DNA of 64,000 bases, taken from Epiperipatus broadwayi (taxonomy: Eukaryota > Onychophora > Udeonychophora > Euonychophora > Peripatidae). The stretch is taken from assembly GCA_028023455.1 (NCBI GenBank), contig JAQFVV010006208.1, positions 9,032,963 to 9,096,962 of the forward strand. The letters run 5' to 3'. Positions 22,651-32,343 of this stretch are shown here, in pieces (the first letter of the stretch is position 1; each line of letters begins with the position of its first letter). Position numbers and translations under genes: made by a program. Under the pieces are notes generated by a model. That model was not told where the DNA came from and made no database searches. It worked only from the letters and a program-made list of their open reading frames with translations.

Positions 22651-22884
22651 TTACATTCATTTGTGGGACAAAGAAAAATGTCAGAAAATGCTGAAATGTG
22701 AGTGCATGTTGAAAAGGTTAAAGGTCATTGTTTTTGTAATAGTTTTTTAATTGGTTACTTTAACATTTATTTTTTGCTTTGTGGAATTACTTGCTTTGAA
22801 TAAAATGCTCATAATCAAATTAAGCCTCTAAATTAAAATTAAAATATTTAAATATACTTGTTATATTTGTTATATGAATTTAAC

Positions 22885-22984
22885 AGCATTATGGACAACT
22901 ATTAATGGTGGAATTAGCATGGTCTATGTGATATCAAACTACACAGCTTCAATTATATACCAACCAAAACTTAATATAAAATAT
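22885..22984 (+). other. Exon-like open frame, function unknown
   Basis: Downstream of TTTAACAG an open frame reads ALWTTINGGISMVYVISNYT then ASIIYQPKLNIKYG and meets a GTACCA that could be a donor. The hydrophobic stretch looks protein-like. It is not part of the SLC22 product, because the exons at 19836 and 28173 join without a gap. It may be a transposon remnant or chance. Confidence 0.2.
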
Positions 22985-23269
22985 GGTACCATAGCATCTA
23001 TTTTTTTCCTTACTAAATGTCACATTTAAACATGAATTTATGCACTGCAATTACATTTTCTTTGCAATTTAATTACTATACCTATTCAGTTCTGTACTGA
23101 TTTTTTTCTGAGCATGTTTTATTAATGGCATAATTACTTCCTTTACATAAAATATGCTTTGTAATAAAAATTACAGATTATTAAATATTTAAATTACTTC
23201 CTTTGTATAAAATGCTTGTAATATAAATTATTGTTTAGTGAGGAATAGTTATTTATTAAGTCTTTTTTA

Positions 23270-23720
23270 TTATTCAACAATAAACTTTACTGACTTATAA
23301 TTATCATCATCATCAACAACAACAACAACCATTATCAATCCACTGAGGATGAAGGTTTCTCCAAGTTCAATCCATCTTCTCCGATCTTTAGCTTCTCTTC
23401 TCCACATCACCTCTGCACACGTTCTTATTTCATCCATCCATCTCACATGTGGTCTCTTTCTGGGTCTTTTACAATCTCTTGGAATCCAGTTTAAGATTTT
23501 AATTGTCCATCTATTATCATCTCTTCTAGCAATATGTCTATCCCAACTCAACTTCAATCTTTTAATTTTTTCAATGAGGTCAGTAACACCTGTTTGTTCT
23601 CTTACCCATACATTGCATTTTCAATCTCTTTTTGTTACTCTCAACATGCATCTCTCCATACTTCTTTGAGTGGTATGAAGTCTCTGTATAGCTCTTCTAT
23701 TAAGTGTATAAATGATTGCT
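23270..23720 (-). pseudogene. RTE-like LINE, C-terminal tail
   Basis: The minus strand reads, after a decayed upstream part, GVTDLIEKIKRLKLSWDRHI, ARRDDNRWTIKILNWIPRD, KRPRKRPHVRWMDEIRTC, then WRREAKDRRRWIELGETFI. The W-x-RHIARR-DDNRW and RPH-x-RW-D-I series is the typical tail of RTE-group LINE proteins. Only about 95 codons are continuous, and the 5' part is lost. A (CAT/CAA)n tract at 23300-23330 lies at the 3' end. Homologous tails are at about 4780-5030 and 60970-61500, so this is one LINE family. Confidence 0.75.
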
Positions 23721-23958
23721 TAGATTACAAGGGCATTTTAATTTATCAGAACTAACAGTCCATGTTTATTTTCCATGGAAATTTACATATACATTGTGTT
23801 GTATCATTATCCCCCCCCTTTTTTTTTAAAAAAATAATTTATTAATTGCAAGATGAACATGATATAAACCATGGAAACAAAGTGCTTCTGAACATTTGTA
23901 ATTTGGAACAACATTCACATACAGGTGTTATACAAAGCTTAACTACTATTTACCCTTG

Positions 23959-24062
23959 TCTTGCGTTGTTAGCCGAGAGGTATCACAGCCGCTATGCAAG
24001 CAAGTAGTTGGTTGCAGACAGTTGTGGGTTCGCATCCCAGCAGATGCTATGACATATAATAA
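23959..24062 (+). mobile_element. Short SINE with a tRNA-like head and long variable arm
   Basis: This 104-base insert has a perfect 19-base target duplication, TAACTACTATTTACCCTTG (23940-23958 and 24063-24081). It has a GCGTTGTTAGCCGAGAGG head, TGC in the anticodon position, a long variable region, B box GGTTCGCATCC, and the family tail GATGCTATGACATATAATAA. The head differs from the SINEs at 10525 and 32237, but the tail is shared. Confidence 0.8.
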
Positions 24063-24083
24063 TAACTACTATTTACCCTTGAG

Positions 24084-24581
24084 GTGTTCAAAAAAGAAAT
24101 AATAATATCTGCAAATGTTCAAGTAGAAAAACCCTTTTGCATTAGTCTCCCACCGCCATGCAAATAGACCATTCAGATATGAATATCTTCCTGCTGGCAA
24201 CCTGTATGCCTCAGCATGCATCAAATTACATCTAAGACTATCAAGTCTGCCAGTGTCTAATGATTCAATTTTAATACCTCATTGATGCTCATGTACAATA
24301 GCTGCTGAATAAAGACAGGCAGATTGGACAGAATTCATGGCCTTTAACCGGTTTCCCTGCTTGGATTGGTGTTGCTCTCCTGATGCATCTGCGGTGCCCT
24401 GCTCTGACTCATTGCCCATTGGTGAATTCGGAAGCCCTGGATTGTCTCTGAATTTGAACTGAGATTGACTACAGGACAATGGCAGGGTGGTGGTTGACTT
24501 TCCCACTGTGATTTGTGCTGCCTTATCAGATGTATTGGTGATTCCCAGAAGTCTTTTCTTTTTGACAGTCAAATTTGTCAT
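24084..24581 (-). pseudogene. Unidentified long open frame with one in-frame stop
   Basis: On the minus strand an ATG at 24581 opens 100 codons (begins MTNLTVKKKRLLGITNTSDK, with a central run of Ser, Gln and Gly residues) to a TGA at 24279-24281. The same frame then continues for about 65 codons including GRLDSLRCNLMHAEAYRLPA and YLNGLFAWRWETNAKGFFYL. GC content is well above its surroundings. It may be a decayed transposon gag-like or retrocopied frame. I do not recognise it. Confidence 0.35.
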
Positions 24582-24726
24582 TTTTGTAAGTTGTTAAAGC
24601 AACAAATTTAAAAAAAAGATATTGTTAAAGTAACCAATTAAACCATATTGTGGAATGCATATTAATTGTTTTCTCAAAAGGAATATTTGTAAGAATTCTA
24701 ATTATAGATATAATTAAATAATACTT

Positions 24727-25600
24727 AATTGTGCATGTGTCTTCTGCGAGTGTTAAATAATAAATGAATACTTCACTCTACAATACAAGATATAGTATTT
24801 ATACAGGAATAAAAGGAATCCTCTTATTCCTATGACTCAAATTCTTTTATATGAGCAAATCTGAAGTAATGTTGAGTAAAGTGTGAGAGTAGAATTCTCA
24901 CTTTAAATTACTATCTACGATGTTGGAATGAATGACGTTGGTGAAATTGTCTAGATAGTAATTTAAAGTGAGAATTCTACTCTCACGCTTTACTCAACAG
25001 TGCTTCAGATTTGCTCATATAAAAAAATTTGAGTCATAGGAATAAGAGGATTCCTTTTATTCCTGCATAAATACTATATCTTGTATTGTAGAGTGAAGTA
25101 TTCATTTATTATTTAACACTCACAGAAGATGCATGCACAATTAGCTTGAAAGGCTGATCTTTGAATGTATACAATTGTATGCATAGCGTCATATAAAAAT
25201 AAATGCTTATCTACTTATAATTAAGTTTCACTTAGAGTGACATTTAGTAAATTCTAGACAATTTCACCGACGTCATTCATTCCAACATCATAGATAGTAA
25301 TTTAAAGTGAGAATTCTACGCTCATGCTTTACTCAACAGTACTTCAGATCATAGATAGTAATTTAAAGTGAGAATTCTACTCTCACGCTTTACTCAACAG
25401 TACTTCAGATTTGCTCATATAAAAGAATTTGAGTCATAGGAATAAGAGGTTTCCTTTTATTCCTGCATAAATACTATAGCTTGTATTGTAGAGCGAAGTA
25501 TTCATTTATTATTTAACACTCGCAGAAGACGCATGCACAATTAGCTTGAAAGGCCGATCTTTGAATGTATACAATTGTATGCATAGCATCATATAAACCT
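24727..25600. repeat. Compound foldback with a tandem third arm
   Basis: Arms 24727-24919 and 24953-25142 are inverted copies (shared AATACAAGATATAGTATTTA and GTGAGAATTCTACTCTCAC). A further copy of the right arm follows in direct orientation at about 25349-25558. Between them lies a small inverted piece of the loop (25255-25306) and a 60-base duplication (25290-25410) centred on TAGTAATTTAAAGTGAGAA. No coding capacity. The class is unknown. Confidence 0.7.
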
Positions 25601-25689
25601 CTCAATATATTTAATTTTTCATTTTCATAATTGTTTTTCTTCATATTACTTTTCATTCTTTCAAACAGTTTAAAGATGGCCACTGCCCT

Positions 25690-26300
25690 AGTGGAAAAAA
25701 TGTGCAGAGGCCTAAACTACATAAACTAAAACCTTCAAAATTACCAAACTTTATCCAAACTGAGTTTCAAACAAGACTTAACTAAAAATATCATCACCAA
25801 AGAACTTATTTCAAAGTCTCCATCACATTGCCTTCTGGATCTTCCTCCCTTTCAGGCTGTGGTTTGCTCTATCAAAGGTAAAAAACAAGTCAAAAAGAAC
25901 ACCATGACCAATCATAATGCCATTCCAAGTACAATGTGGAAAATTAAAACTACTCATCTACAAAATACAAAAATCAGCCTGTTTCATCTAAGCATAACTC
26001 AGAAACCTCCTCATCCATCCCTGAAACCTCTAAAGACTCAACATATAGCCATTCCTCCAAAATTCATGTCACATATGGATCCTCCTATCAATCCATCAGG
26101 GCAACCAAGCCTATCAACATTGCTCCTTATCAAAGACTCTTATTTACCTAGACTACACACCCTTTCCATATCCCTTTCCCATTTCATATGTATTCCCTTT
26201 CCCTTCACCATATTATATCTGAATTTCATTTTACCATTAATTATCTCTTTGTAAACCTTTTTTAACTGTTGTGTATTTTGTCTTTTTGATGAATAAAAGC
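25690..26300 (+). pseudogene. Unidentified Ser/Pro-rich open frame, transposon-like
   Basis: An open frame of 131 codons (25859-26254, start chosen at the first ATG) extends upstream without an ATG and contains LDLPPFQAVVCSIKGKKQVK and IAIPPKFMSHMDPPINPSGQ. The last 30 residues are hydrophobic. AATAAA at 26291 follows within 40 bases, then CTTTCATCCCTGAGGG and an A tract. This could be the 3' part of a retroposed element. No family is recognised. Confidence 0.3.
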
Positions 26301-26683
26301 TTTCATCCCTGAGGGAAAAAAACACATTATTTTAGAATTTGATTATTATTTTTATTGATTGTGTTGTTGATGAATAATTGAAAGATATAAAAGGTACCAT
26401 TTCTCTCTAATTATTCGTGTGTCATCCTGGTTAAAAGACTTGATTTTTACAAATTTATATTTTTTATGCAATTTATTGAGTAGATTAAGCACTTCTTTAA
26501 TTGTTATTATTATGATATATTAGGTTAGCTTATAAGAGAAAGGTATGTCTCCTTTAATATATTAGAATGCCATTATTAAAAGAACTCTGAGATGATTCAT
26601 TATTGTTACTTCATAAGTATGCGACTTTTTTTTCCGCATTAAATAGTGAAGCTATAATTTTACTCTAAATTTATAATAGCTTT

Positions 26684-26728
26684 GCTAAGCGCTTTCGAGA
26701 TTTCATGTTTGAATCTCATACTCGTAGC
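26684..26728 (-). ncRNA. Family D structured RNA motif (left arm)
   Basis: Minus strand: outer stem GCTA/TAGC, junction CGAGTATGA, inner stem GAGATT/AATCTC, GAAAGCGCTT. It carries a C where the other arm has T. Confidence 0.55.
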
Positions 26729-26782
26729 TTTGTAACTAACGATTGTCATGATTATGCAAATGCGTTTGAATTTTTAATTAGT

Positions 26783-26926
26783 CCATTGTTTAGAGAGAGC
26801 AAAACATGCCTCTCTTCTATTAATGGCATTAATGTCATTTGCTATATGGAAAGCTTCTTTAACTTTTCTTTTGGCATCATTTTTTTCTGTACAAATTATT
26901 TGGGCAGAACTAGGTTCAAATACAAT
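26783..26926 (-). pseudogene. PLE GIY-YIG endonuclease, C-terminal tail
   Basis: The minus strand reads EPSSAQIICTEKNDAKRKVK, then EAFHIANDINAINRREACFA and LSKQWTN with a stop. The pattern ND-x-K-x-K-x-x-EA and NxINRxxxC recurs in every family D copy. The GIY and YIG catalytic part is absent, so it cannot be active. Confidence 0.65.
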
Positions 26927-26982
26927 GGACTAATTAAAAATTCAAACGCATTTGCATAATCATAACAATCGTTAGTTACAAA

Positions 26983-27027
26983 GCTATGAGTATGAGATTC
27001 AAACATGAAATCTCGAAAGCGCTTAGC
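26983..27027 (+). ncRNA. Family D structured RNA motif (right arm)
   Basis: Outer stem GCTA/TAGC, junction TGAGTATGA, inner stem GAGATT/AATCTC, then GAAAGCGCTT. The inner stem sequence differs completely from that in the copies at 54275 (GAGGC/GCCTC) and 45635 (GGAC/GTCC), yet pairing is kept. Confidence 0.6.
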
Positions 27028-27644
27028 AAAGCTATTATAAAGTAGAGTAAAATTATAGCTTCACTATTTAATGCGAAAAAAAAAGTCGCATACTTGTAAT
27101 TACAATTTTACTAGTGAAGAGAAAAACAATTTATTGTTACTTCATTAATTAGTCTAATTTATTTTATTAGTCCAAAGGTTGGTGATGTGGCATAATAATA
27201 AAGATAAATATTTGCTTCATAAGATATTTGCTTATTAAAATACAGGAAGATTCTATTAGGTGTTACACTAAATGTAAAATATTTATGCTGCTCAGAGAAT
27301 GTATTTTGATAGAGGGAAATATATGTTCTAAAAGTGTTGCATAGGAATGAGTGAAGTTTTTCCTCTTCTTAATGTATTCCTTTACTTTGTAGTGAGATGC
27401 ATTTGTTCCTGTTTTTGAAATTCCCTTTATTTTAAGGCATGTCTCTGTAGTAAATGTTAAGATAACTAACCACACACTGAGCTTAGCGGTATATTATCAT
27501 TAGTATTATTAGCATTCGTCTTTGTTTCTTGCTATAATTAGCTATATTATTCATATCTCACTCTCTTTTAATTAGTTAGAATTGGTGCATTTTCCTTTTC
27601 TCTCTTTTAATTGGTTAGAATATATATATATTGAAAAATGTGTA

Positions 27645-27770
27645 CTGTTGAGAGAACTTCAATATTCTGATTCATATAATTTTCAACTTTTTACTATATT
27701 ATATAATTGATTATATATGTTGTTATTTTGTGCTGATTACTACTATAATCTCTCCATCATTATATATATA
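27645..27770 (+). pseudogene. Duplicated start of the last SLC22 exon, without acceptor
   Basis: This stretch repeats about 125 bases that precede and begin the last exon (28083-28207): both contain AATATTCTGATTCATATAAT and then GCTGATTACTACTATAATCT or GCTGATTACTACCATAATCT. Here the bases before GCTGAT are TTTTGT instead of TTTCAG, so the acceptor is gone, and the copy stops after about 40 exon bases. A foldback element separates the two copies. Confidence 0.75.
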
Positions 27771-27820
27771 ATCTAATGAGCATTCCAATAGCTCTTAACA
27801 AGCTTGTCAAAATATCCCTA

Positions 27821-27863
27821 TCCGCAGACCAGTTTCTAGCTTCTGTCTTTCCTCAGTGAGTTG
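27821..27863 (-). ncRNA. Decayed hammerhead, left arm
   Basis: Minus strand: ACTCA then CTGAGGA (position 7 is free in hammerheads), a 12-13 base stem II region ending AAGCTA, GAAA, then CTGGTC and TGCGG. Stem II pairing is poor. Confidence 0.45.
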
Positions 27864-27911
27864 CTAGAATATTCAAACATTAGATTTAAAATACCAGGTC
27901 AAGCCCAGAAC

Positions 27912-27957
27912 TTTATCACTGAAGAAATTCAGAAGCTAGAAACCAGTCTGAGAATAG
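27912..27957 (+). ncRNA. Decayed hammerhead, right arm
   Basis: Core CTGAAGA, stem II region AATTCAGAAGCTA, GAAACCAGTC, then TGAGAATA. Stem I keeps TCA/TGA only. Confidence 0.45.
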
Positions 27958-28172
27958 GGATACTCTGAAAAGCTTGTTAAGAGCTATTGGTATGCTCTTG
28001 AATATCATTTGTAATATAAGCTTAATAAATTAGATCATGTGACATATGACTTCATTTCTTTATATATATCATGTAACATTAAAAAATGCATTCTGTTGAG
28101 ATTCAATATTCTGATTCATATAATTTTCAATTTTTTAATATATTGTATAATTGATTATATATGTTATTTCAG

Positions 28173-28334
28173 GCTGATTACTACCATAATCTCCCCATCA
28201 TTATATATGGTATTCTCGCTATACTAGGAAGTGGATTTTCTTTATTTTTCCCTGAAACGTTAAATAAAAATCTTGAAGACACAATCGATCATACTAGCAG
28301 AAGAGGTTCAAATGCTATGCCTAGCAATAACTAA
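28173..28334 (+). CDS. SLC22-family transporter, last exon (TM12 and C terminus)
   Basis: After a TTATTTCAG acceptor the frame runs 53 codons to TAA at 28332-28334, entering in phase 0 as the previous exon requires. The peptide contains ADYYHNLPIIIYGILAILGS, then FSLFFPETLNKNLEDTIDH. TM12 followed by FPETxxxxLxDTI is the conserved C-terminal signature of SLC22 carriers. The short tail RRGSNAMPSNN shows no PDZ-ligand ending. A broken duplicate of the exon start lies 430 bases upstream. This exon is intact, and I infer that the gene is functional in this part. Confidence 0.93.
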   Translation, partial: ADYYHNLPIIIYGILAILGSGFSLFFPETLNKNLEDTIDHTSRRGSNAMPSNN

Positions 28335-28413
28335 ATTTTATTTCTAAACTTTTATATGAATGTATACTTTAAAAAAAACTATTAGATATAGTTTTTTTTA
28401 TTGTACTAATTTT

Positions 28414-28439
28414 AATAAAAATATTGTTTAATGAATAAA
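28414..28439 (+). promoter_or_regulatory. Polyadenylation signals of the SLC22 gene
   Basis: AATAAA occurs at 28414-28419 and 28434-28439, 80-100 bases after the stop, followed by GTGTTATTTTTCTTTAAT, a T-rich stretch as expected downstream of a cleavage site. Confidence 0.55.
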
Positions 28440-28750
28440 AGTGTTATTTTTCTTTAATAGATGTGATTTGATAATTTTTTCAGTGGGATGTTTAAACTGT
28501 AGCAAATAGAACAACCATTTAATCAAGCAGCTGCCTATTCAATTATTGGTTGATAAAAGGATATTTTAGCTATTGCTAGTTAGAAAATGAAATAATTTAA
28601 AAAAAATTATAAAGAGCATTGCAGGCTAACAATTATTCTGACAATAATATATATATATAATGCGCTAAAACGCACGAATGTACAAAGCTTAAGATAAAGA
28701 AATCTTAATACTATAGATTGATGTAAACTAAATATATGTAACCATGTATG

Positions 28751-28794
28751 TGGCTAAGCGCTTTTGAGGGCCAAGATCTTTATATTCATAGCCA
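28751..28794 (-). ncRNA. Family D structured RNA motif (left arm)
   Basis: Minus strand: outer stem TGGCTA/TAGCCA (six pairs), junction TGAATATAA, inner stem degraded, then AAAAGCGCTT (G12 changed). Confidence 0.5.
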
Positions 28795-29019
28795 TCTTGT
28801 AAATAAATAGGTTGGTTAAAAGCAATGCAAATTTATGTAAATGAGTAGTTAAGTATTCCATTTCCTGGAGATCTTATAACAAGAACCTTTTCTCTTTATA
28901 GAGTTGCTATCTTTAGCGATAAGGTTTCTTTATTTTTCTCTTAAGGTCATCTTGCTCTCTGCAAACAACCACAGGGTCTTTAAGTTGGCAATCATGACCA
29001 GAGCCTCTCTATCCACTTG

Positions 29020-29260
29020 GCTATCTCAACACACATACTCATATAATAAAGCACTAACAGACCCGTTTTGTAGTTCAGTTTTTGCACAGCACCACAGCTC
29101 AGTTGGTTATGATTGCCAACCTAAAGACCCAGTGGTTGTTTGCAGAGAGTGACATGATCTTAAAAGAAAAATAAAGAAAGTTTACTTTATTGCTCAAGAT
29201 AACAACTCTATAAACAAAGAAGACTCTTGTTATAAGATCTCCAGGAAATGGAATACTTAA
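29020..29260 (+). pseudogene. PLE GIY-YIG endonuclease, C-terminal half
   Basis: The frame reads SQHTYSYNKALTDPFCSSVF, a PKDPVVVCRE segment, an in-frame TGA, then HDLKRKIKKVYFIAQDNNSI and NKEDSCYKISRKWNT with a stop. The part before SQH, where GIY-YIG and the catalytic Arg should be, is replaced by the inverted arm of the foldback, so the upstream portion of the open frame (28904-29020) is antisense sequence and not protein. Confidence 0.6.
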
Positions 29261-29315
29261 CTACCCCATTTACATAAATTTGCATCGCTCTTAATCAACC
29301 TATTTATTTACAAGA

Positions 29316-29358
29316 TGGCTATGAATATGAGGACCTCGGCCCTCAAAAGTACTTAGCC
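29316..29358 (+). ncRNA. Family D structured RNA motif (right arm)
   Basis: Outer stem GGCTA/TAGCC, junction TGAATATGA, inner stem GAGG/CCTC-like, AAAAGTACTT. The stem III palindrome is AGTACT instead of AGCGCT, so self-complementarity is kept although two bases changed. Confidence 0.55.
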
Positions 29359-29459
29359 GCATACTTTGATACATATACTTAGTTTATATCAATCTACAGT
29401 ATTAAGATTTCTTTTTCTTCAACTTTGTGTGTTTTAGTGCATTTTATATATTTATACAT

Positions 29460-30180
29460 TGGAATAATTAGCCTCAAAGTCTAAACTTTTTGCTCATGAC
29501 AATTATATTATTTAAGGCTGTTTTTTAAATCTATACAGTATATATTGTAACTTTATGAATGGGCTGGATGCTTGTCAAGCCCTATTTAAATGGTCAATTA
29601 TATAAAATTTTAATTTGTAGTGATGTGTTATCATGGTTGCTAGATTATACTGTAAAAATAAGTACATTTAGTCAATAAATTTCCTGAGAGTATTAAACAA
29701 TCGGACTGTTCAAGATGTGTGTTAGGCTCTGACAAATTTGTGTATGAGACTTTTGTATGCAGTCTGTCTGATGGACATAACTACAATAGTATCAAAAATA
29801 ATAATTTATTAGTGTTATTATTAAATTAAAAATATAGAAATATTTTTAGTATTTTATTATTATTAAATAATAGTCAAAAAGACTTAAAATTATAGCTATT
29901 GAAAATTAATCTTTATAATTAATTCTCAAGCATGTTTCTATTGCAGTTTATAATAGTTTTGAATAGCTTAATTAATTATCACTTATGCTTCTAAATGGAG
30001 AATTATTAATTGTATATTAATGTATGCACATACAATAATTCAATTGGTTTGCCAATTTGTACAATGATTTTCTCTGATGATACTTCATAAATAGGATAAC
30101 ATAGATTTTTACAGGGGAGAACAGATAGGGGAGTGTAGTATTTTATAAAAATGGCAGACATGTTTGTGTACTCCAGAAAA
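29460..30180. other. AT-rich DNA, nothing recognised
   Basis: No gene or clear element. Only AT-rich sequence and short TTATTA runs. Confidence 0.4.
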
Positions 30181-31270
30181 ACTAGAATGTATCCAAGAGG
30201 TTTTTAGATCGCGCACTGATAACTGCGGAATTTAATTAAGGCATTGACGTAATGGCGATCAACAATTCCAAGAAATATTTGCTAATTACAAATATTTCTA
30301 AATAAGAGACATTACCTTATTGGACAGTGGATTGATTGTTGCAGTTATCAGAAAGCAATAAGAAGACTGGGAAACAACTACGCAGGGTAGTAGTTGAGCA
30401 GACAGTATTGAGTGCATCTACAGTAGAGTTACTGTTCAATTCCAGTAGGAGATATCTAGCATCAGCGCATGTGGTTAATTTCCAGTGCCCAGTGGAAATG
30501 TAGTTCACGGGTATAGCTGAAGGAGACCACAGCCTGAGGAAACCATCTGGATAGCAGCTGAATAAAGAGTTGAGTTTCCAGCAGTTTTCAAGTGAAGTAG
30601 ACTGTTGCAGAGACGGAAGCTGTAAGGAGCTTAGGGTCAGTCGCAGTGCTTACTACAAAGAGTTCATGTACAGCTAAACTGGACTGGGGCTAAGGTATGC
30701 CCATTGTGAACCATTTTTGTAGCAGCCAGCCTGAAAGAACATCGTGGGAATTGAACTTTAGCGAACTGTAGAAATAGACTTGTTGCAGACCTTTCGTTGG
30801 AGAGCATCCGTTTGCAGACCATTCGTTGGAGAGCATTCATTGCAGACCATTCATTGGAGAGCATTCGTGGCAGAGAATTCATTGCAGACCTTTCATTGGA
30901 GAGCATCCATTTGCAGAGCATCCATTGCAGAGCATTCGGTGCAGACCATTCATCGGAGAGCATCCATGGCAGAGCATTCGTTGCAGACCATTCGATGGAG
31001 AGCATCCACAGCAGAGTATTCATTGCAAGATAACATCGTGGGAATTGAACATAGTTATTTTCTGACCACACAGTCATACTTGTGGATATAACAGTGGCAC
31101 AATCAGACTGGCAGATTTAACAGGGAGAAAACTGAATTAACAAAGAACTGAGAAGCAGAAAATTATTAAAAAGGGGAATTGAATTTGAATTGAATTAAAA
31201 TGGAATTGAATTGTATTTTAACTTGTAACTAATGGAGTAGGAACTCCATTTGGCCTACTCACATAAAACA
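30181..31270 (+). other. GC-richer block of unknown type, possibly an LTR or UTR
   Basis: Composition shifts sharply to near 45% GC. The block has no coherent frame, contains the internal minisatellite at 30785-31025, and repeats CATCGTGGGAATTGAAC on both sides of it (30739 and 31033). The ends are not defined. It could be part of a retrotransposon leader; no family is recognised. Confidence 0.35.
30785..31025 (+). repeat. Degenerate minisatellite
   Basis: Irregular repeats combine two short modules, TTGGAGAGCATTC and TTGCAGACCATTC or GGCAGAGCATTC, over about 240 bases. Because the modules avoid stops, several overlapping frames on both strands appear open (for example EHPLQSIRCRPFIGE). These are artefacts of the repeat. 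Confidence 0.8.
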
Positions 31271-31781
31271 CATCTCTGTTGCCAAGCAATAATTGCAATG
31301 GTTCACATTTAAAATTGGTAGACATCTTGGAAAAGAAAAACCTCACCAAAATTGACTTCAAACTTAATCCATCTAAGAAGTTCATAAGCATGAAATTTTA
31401 CTCTTTATTTTATAACTGTTTTAATTATTATATTTACTGTGTGCATTATAAAATTAATTATGACTTATTTGGGATGGCAAAAAGAAAATTATTTTGTACT
31501 TTCAGTCAGGATAAATTTTAAAACCAGCAGAACGATAATAGATATTTAATGTCTTTTATTGCTATTTTTGAATTTATAAGGCACTCACAACATGTTTAAA
31601 CTAATGTGAAATATTATATTAAAACTAACTTCAACTGTCACAATTTTATTGAGCTATATTAATTTCATTATGTGGAGAAAATAAATTAAAAAAAAAGAAA
31701 AGTGTTATATTGTAATTCAATAAAACATATACCATTTACACATTTTAGATACTTTATCAATACTTTTATTTGTATTATTTG

Positions 31782-31827
31782 TATTACACTAACAGTTTCG
31801 ACTGTCCTGCAGTCGTCATCAGAGTTC
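31782..31827 (-). ncRNA. Family E hammerhead-like motif (left arm)
   Basis: Minus strand: ACT then CTGATGA, one extra C, stem II GACTG/CAGTC around CAGGA, GAAAC, TGTTAGTG. Core and GAAA are both intact. Confidence 0.55.
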
Positions 31828-31854
31828 TTGTTGATTCTATTACCAAAACCCAAC

Positions 31855-31897
31855 AAGAACTCTGATGATGACTGCAGGACAGTCGAAAATGTTAGTG
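31855..31897 (+). ncRNA. Family E hammerhead-like motif (right arm)
   Basis: CTGATGA, one extra T, the same stem II GACTG/CAGTC around CAGGA, GAAA, ATGTTAGTG. The unpaired base after the core differs between arms (C or T), while the stem is constant. Confidence 0.55.
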
Positions 31898-32236
31898 TAA
31901 TACAAATAAAAGTATTGATAAAGTGTCTAAAAAGGTGTAAATGGTATGATATGTTATAATAGAAATCAATACATAGGAAAAGAAGCAGAAAATTAAATAA
32001 AAGTACAATAGTAACTTATGTTTACCTAATTAAACAATATAAATGAAGATATTAAATTATACAAGTTTATAAAATATTTATTAAGACTTTTAATATAAAA
32101 TATTCTCAACATTGCCTTAAAACTTACATTAGAGCAAAAATGAATACACCATTTTGCAACTTCTGGTTAAAAAGTGGAATTGATATATTTATTAAACTGA
32201 GTTGTAAAATCTTATTAAAAGTGAATCAAACATCAA

Positions 32237-32334
32237 GCATTGGTGGTCGAGAGGTCAGCGATGGCTGCTTTACAAGCAGTTGTCCCGGTTAGCGGGTTCA
32301 CTTCCCCGACTGATGCTATGACACATGAGAAAAA
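32237..32334 (+). mobile_element. Short SINE, second tRNA-like type
   Basis: Acceptor-like GCATTGG pairs with CTGATGC. The anticodon arm GCTGC TTTACAA GCAGT has TAC in the loop (Val-like). An eight-base insert GTTAGCGG sits before the T loop. The tail reads TATGACACATGAGAAAAAAA. The target duplication is AAACATCAA (32228-32236 and 32335-32343). Confidence 0.75.
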
Positions 32335-32343
32335 AAACATCAA

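Larger units (their letters stand above)
26640..27085. mobile_element. Foldback element, family D
   Basis: Arms of about 130 bases (from AATAGTGAAGCTATAATTTT near 26642, mirrored to about 27078) surround a 200-base core that contains a PLE endonuclease tail. Each arm holds one copy of the family D RNA motif in opposite orientation. The arms are nearly identical, so the element is fairly young. Confidence 0.7.
27777..28060. mobile_element. Foldback element between duplicated exon pieces
   Basis: Inverted ends GAGCATTCCAATAGCTCTTA and its counterpart ending near 27997 enclose two decayed hammerheads in opposite orientation. The ends match family B foldbacks. The flanking 125-base duplication is far longer than an ordinary target duplication. 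Confidence 0.6.
28655..29455. mobile_element. Foldback element, family D
   Basis: Inverted arms of about 330 bases start at GCGCTAAAACGCACGAATG and end GTGTGTTTTAGTGCATTTTA, meeting around a PLE endonuclease tail. The same layout, with similar terminal GTGCGTGTTAGCGC boxes, is found at 55841-56525. It lies just beyond the 3' end of the SLC22 gene. Confidence 0.7.
31700..31970. mobile_element. Foldback element, family E
   Basis: Two arms of about 130 bases are inverted copies separated by a very short loop (CAAAACCCAAC region near 31850). Outer blocks CATATACCATTTACAC and TGTAAATGGTATGATATG mirror each other. Each arm carries a hammerhead-like motif. Confidence 0.75.

Noticed and set aside
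23349-23755. Plus-strand frames of 106 and 73 codons
   Set aside because: Antisense to the RTE-like LINE tail on the minus strand.
23959-24062. Functional tRNA-Ala or other long-arm tRNA gene
   Set aside because: A 19-base target duplication and the SINE tail show that it is an insertion.
30664-31091. Four overlapping open frames of 78-137 codons on both strands
   Set aside because: All run through the minisatellite at 30785-31025, whose modules lack stops in most frames. They are not genes.
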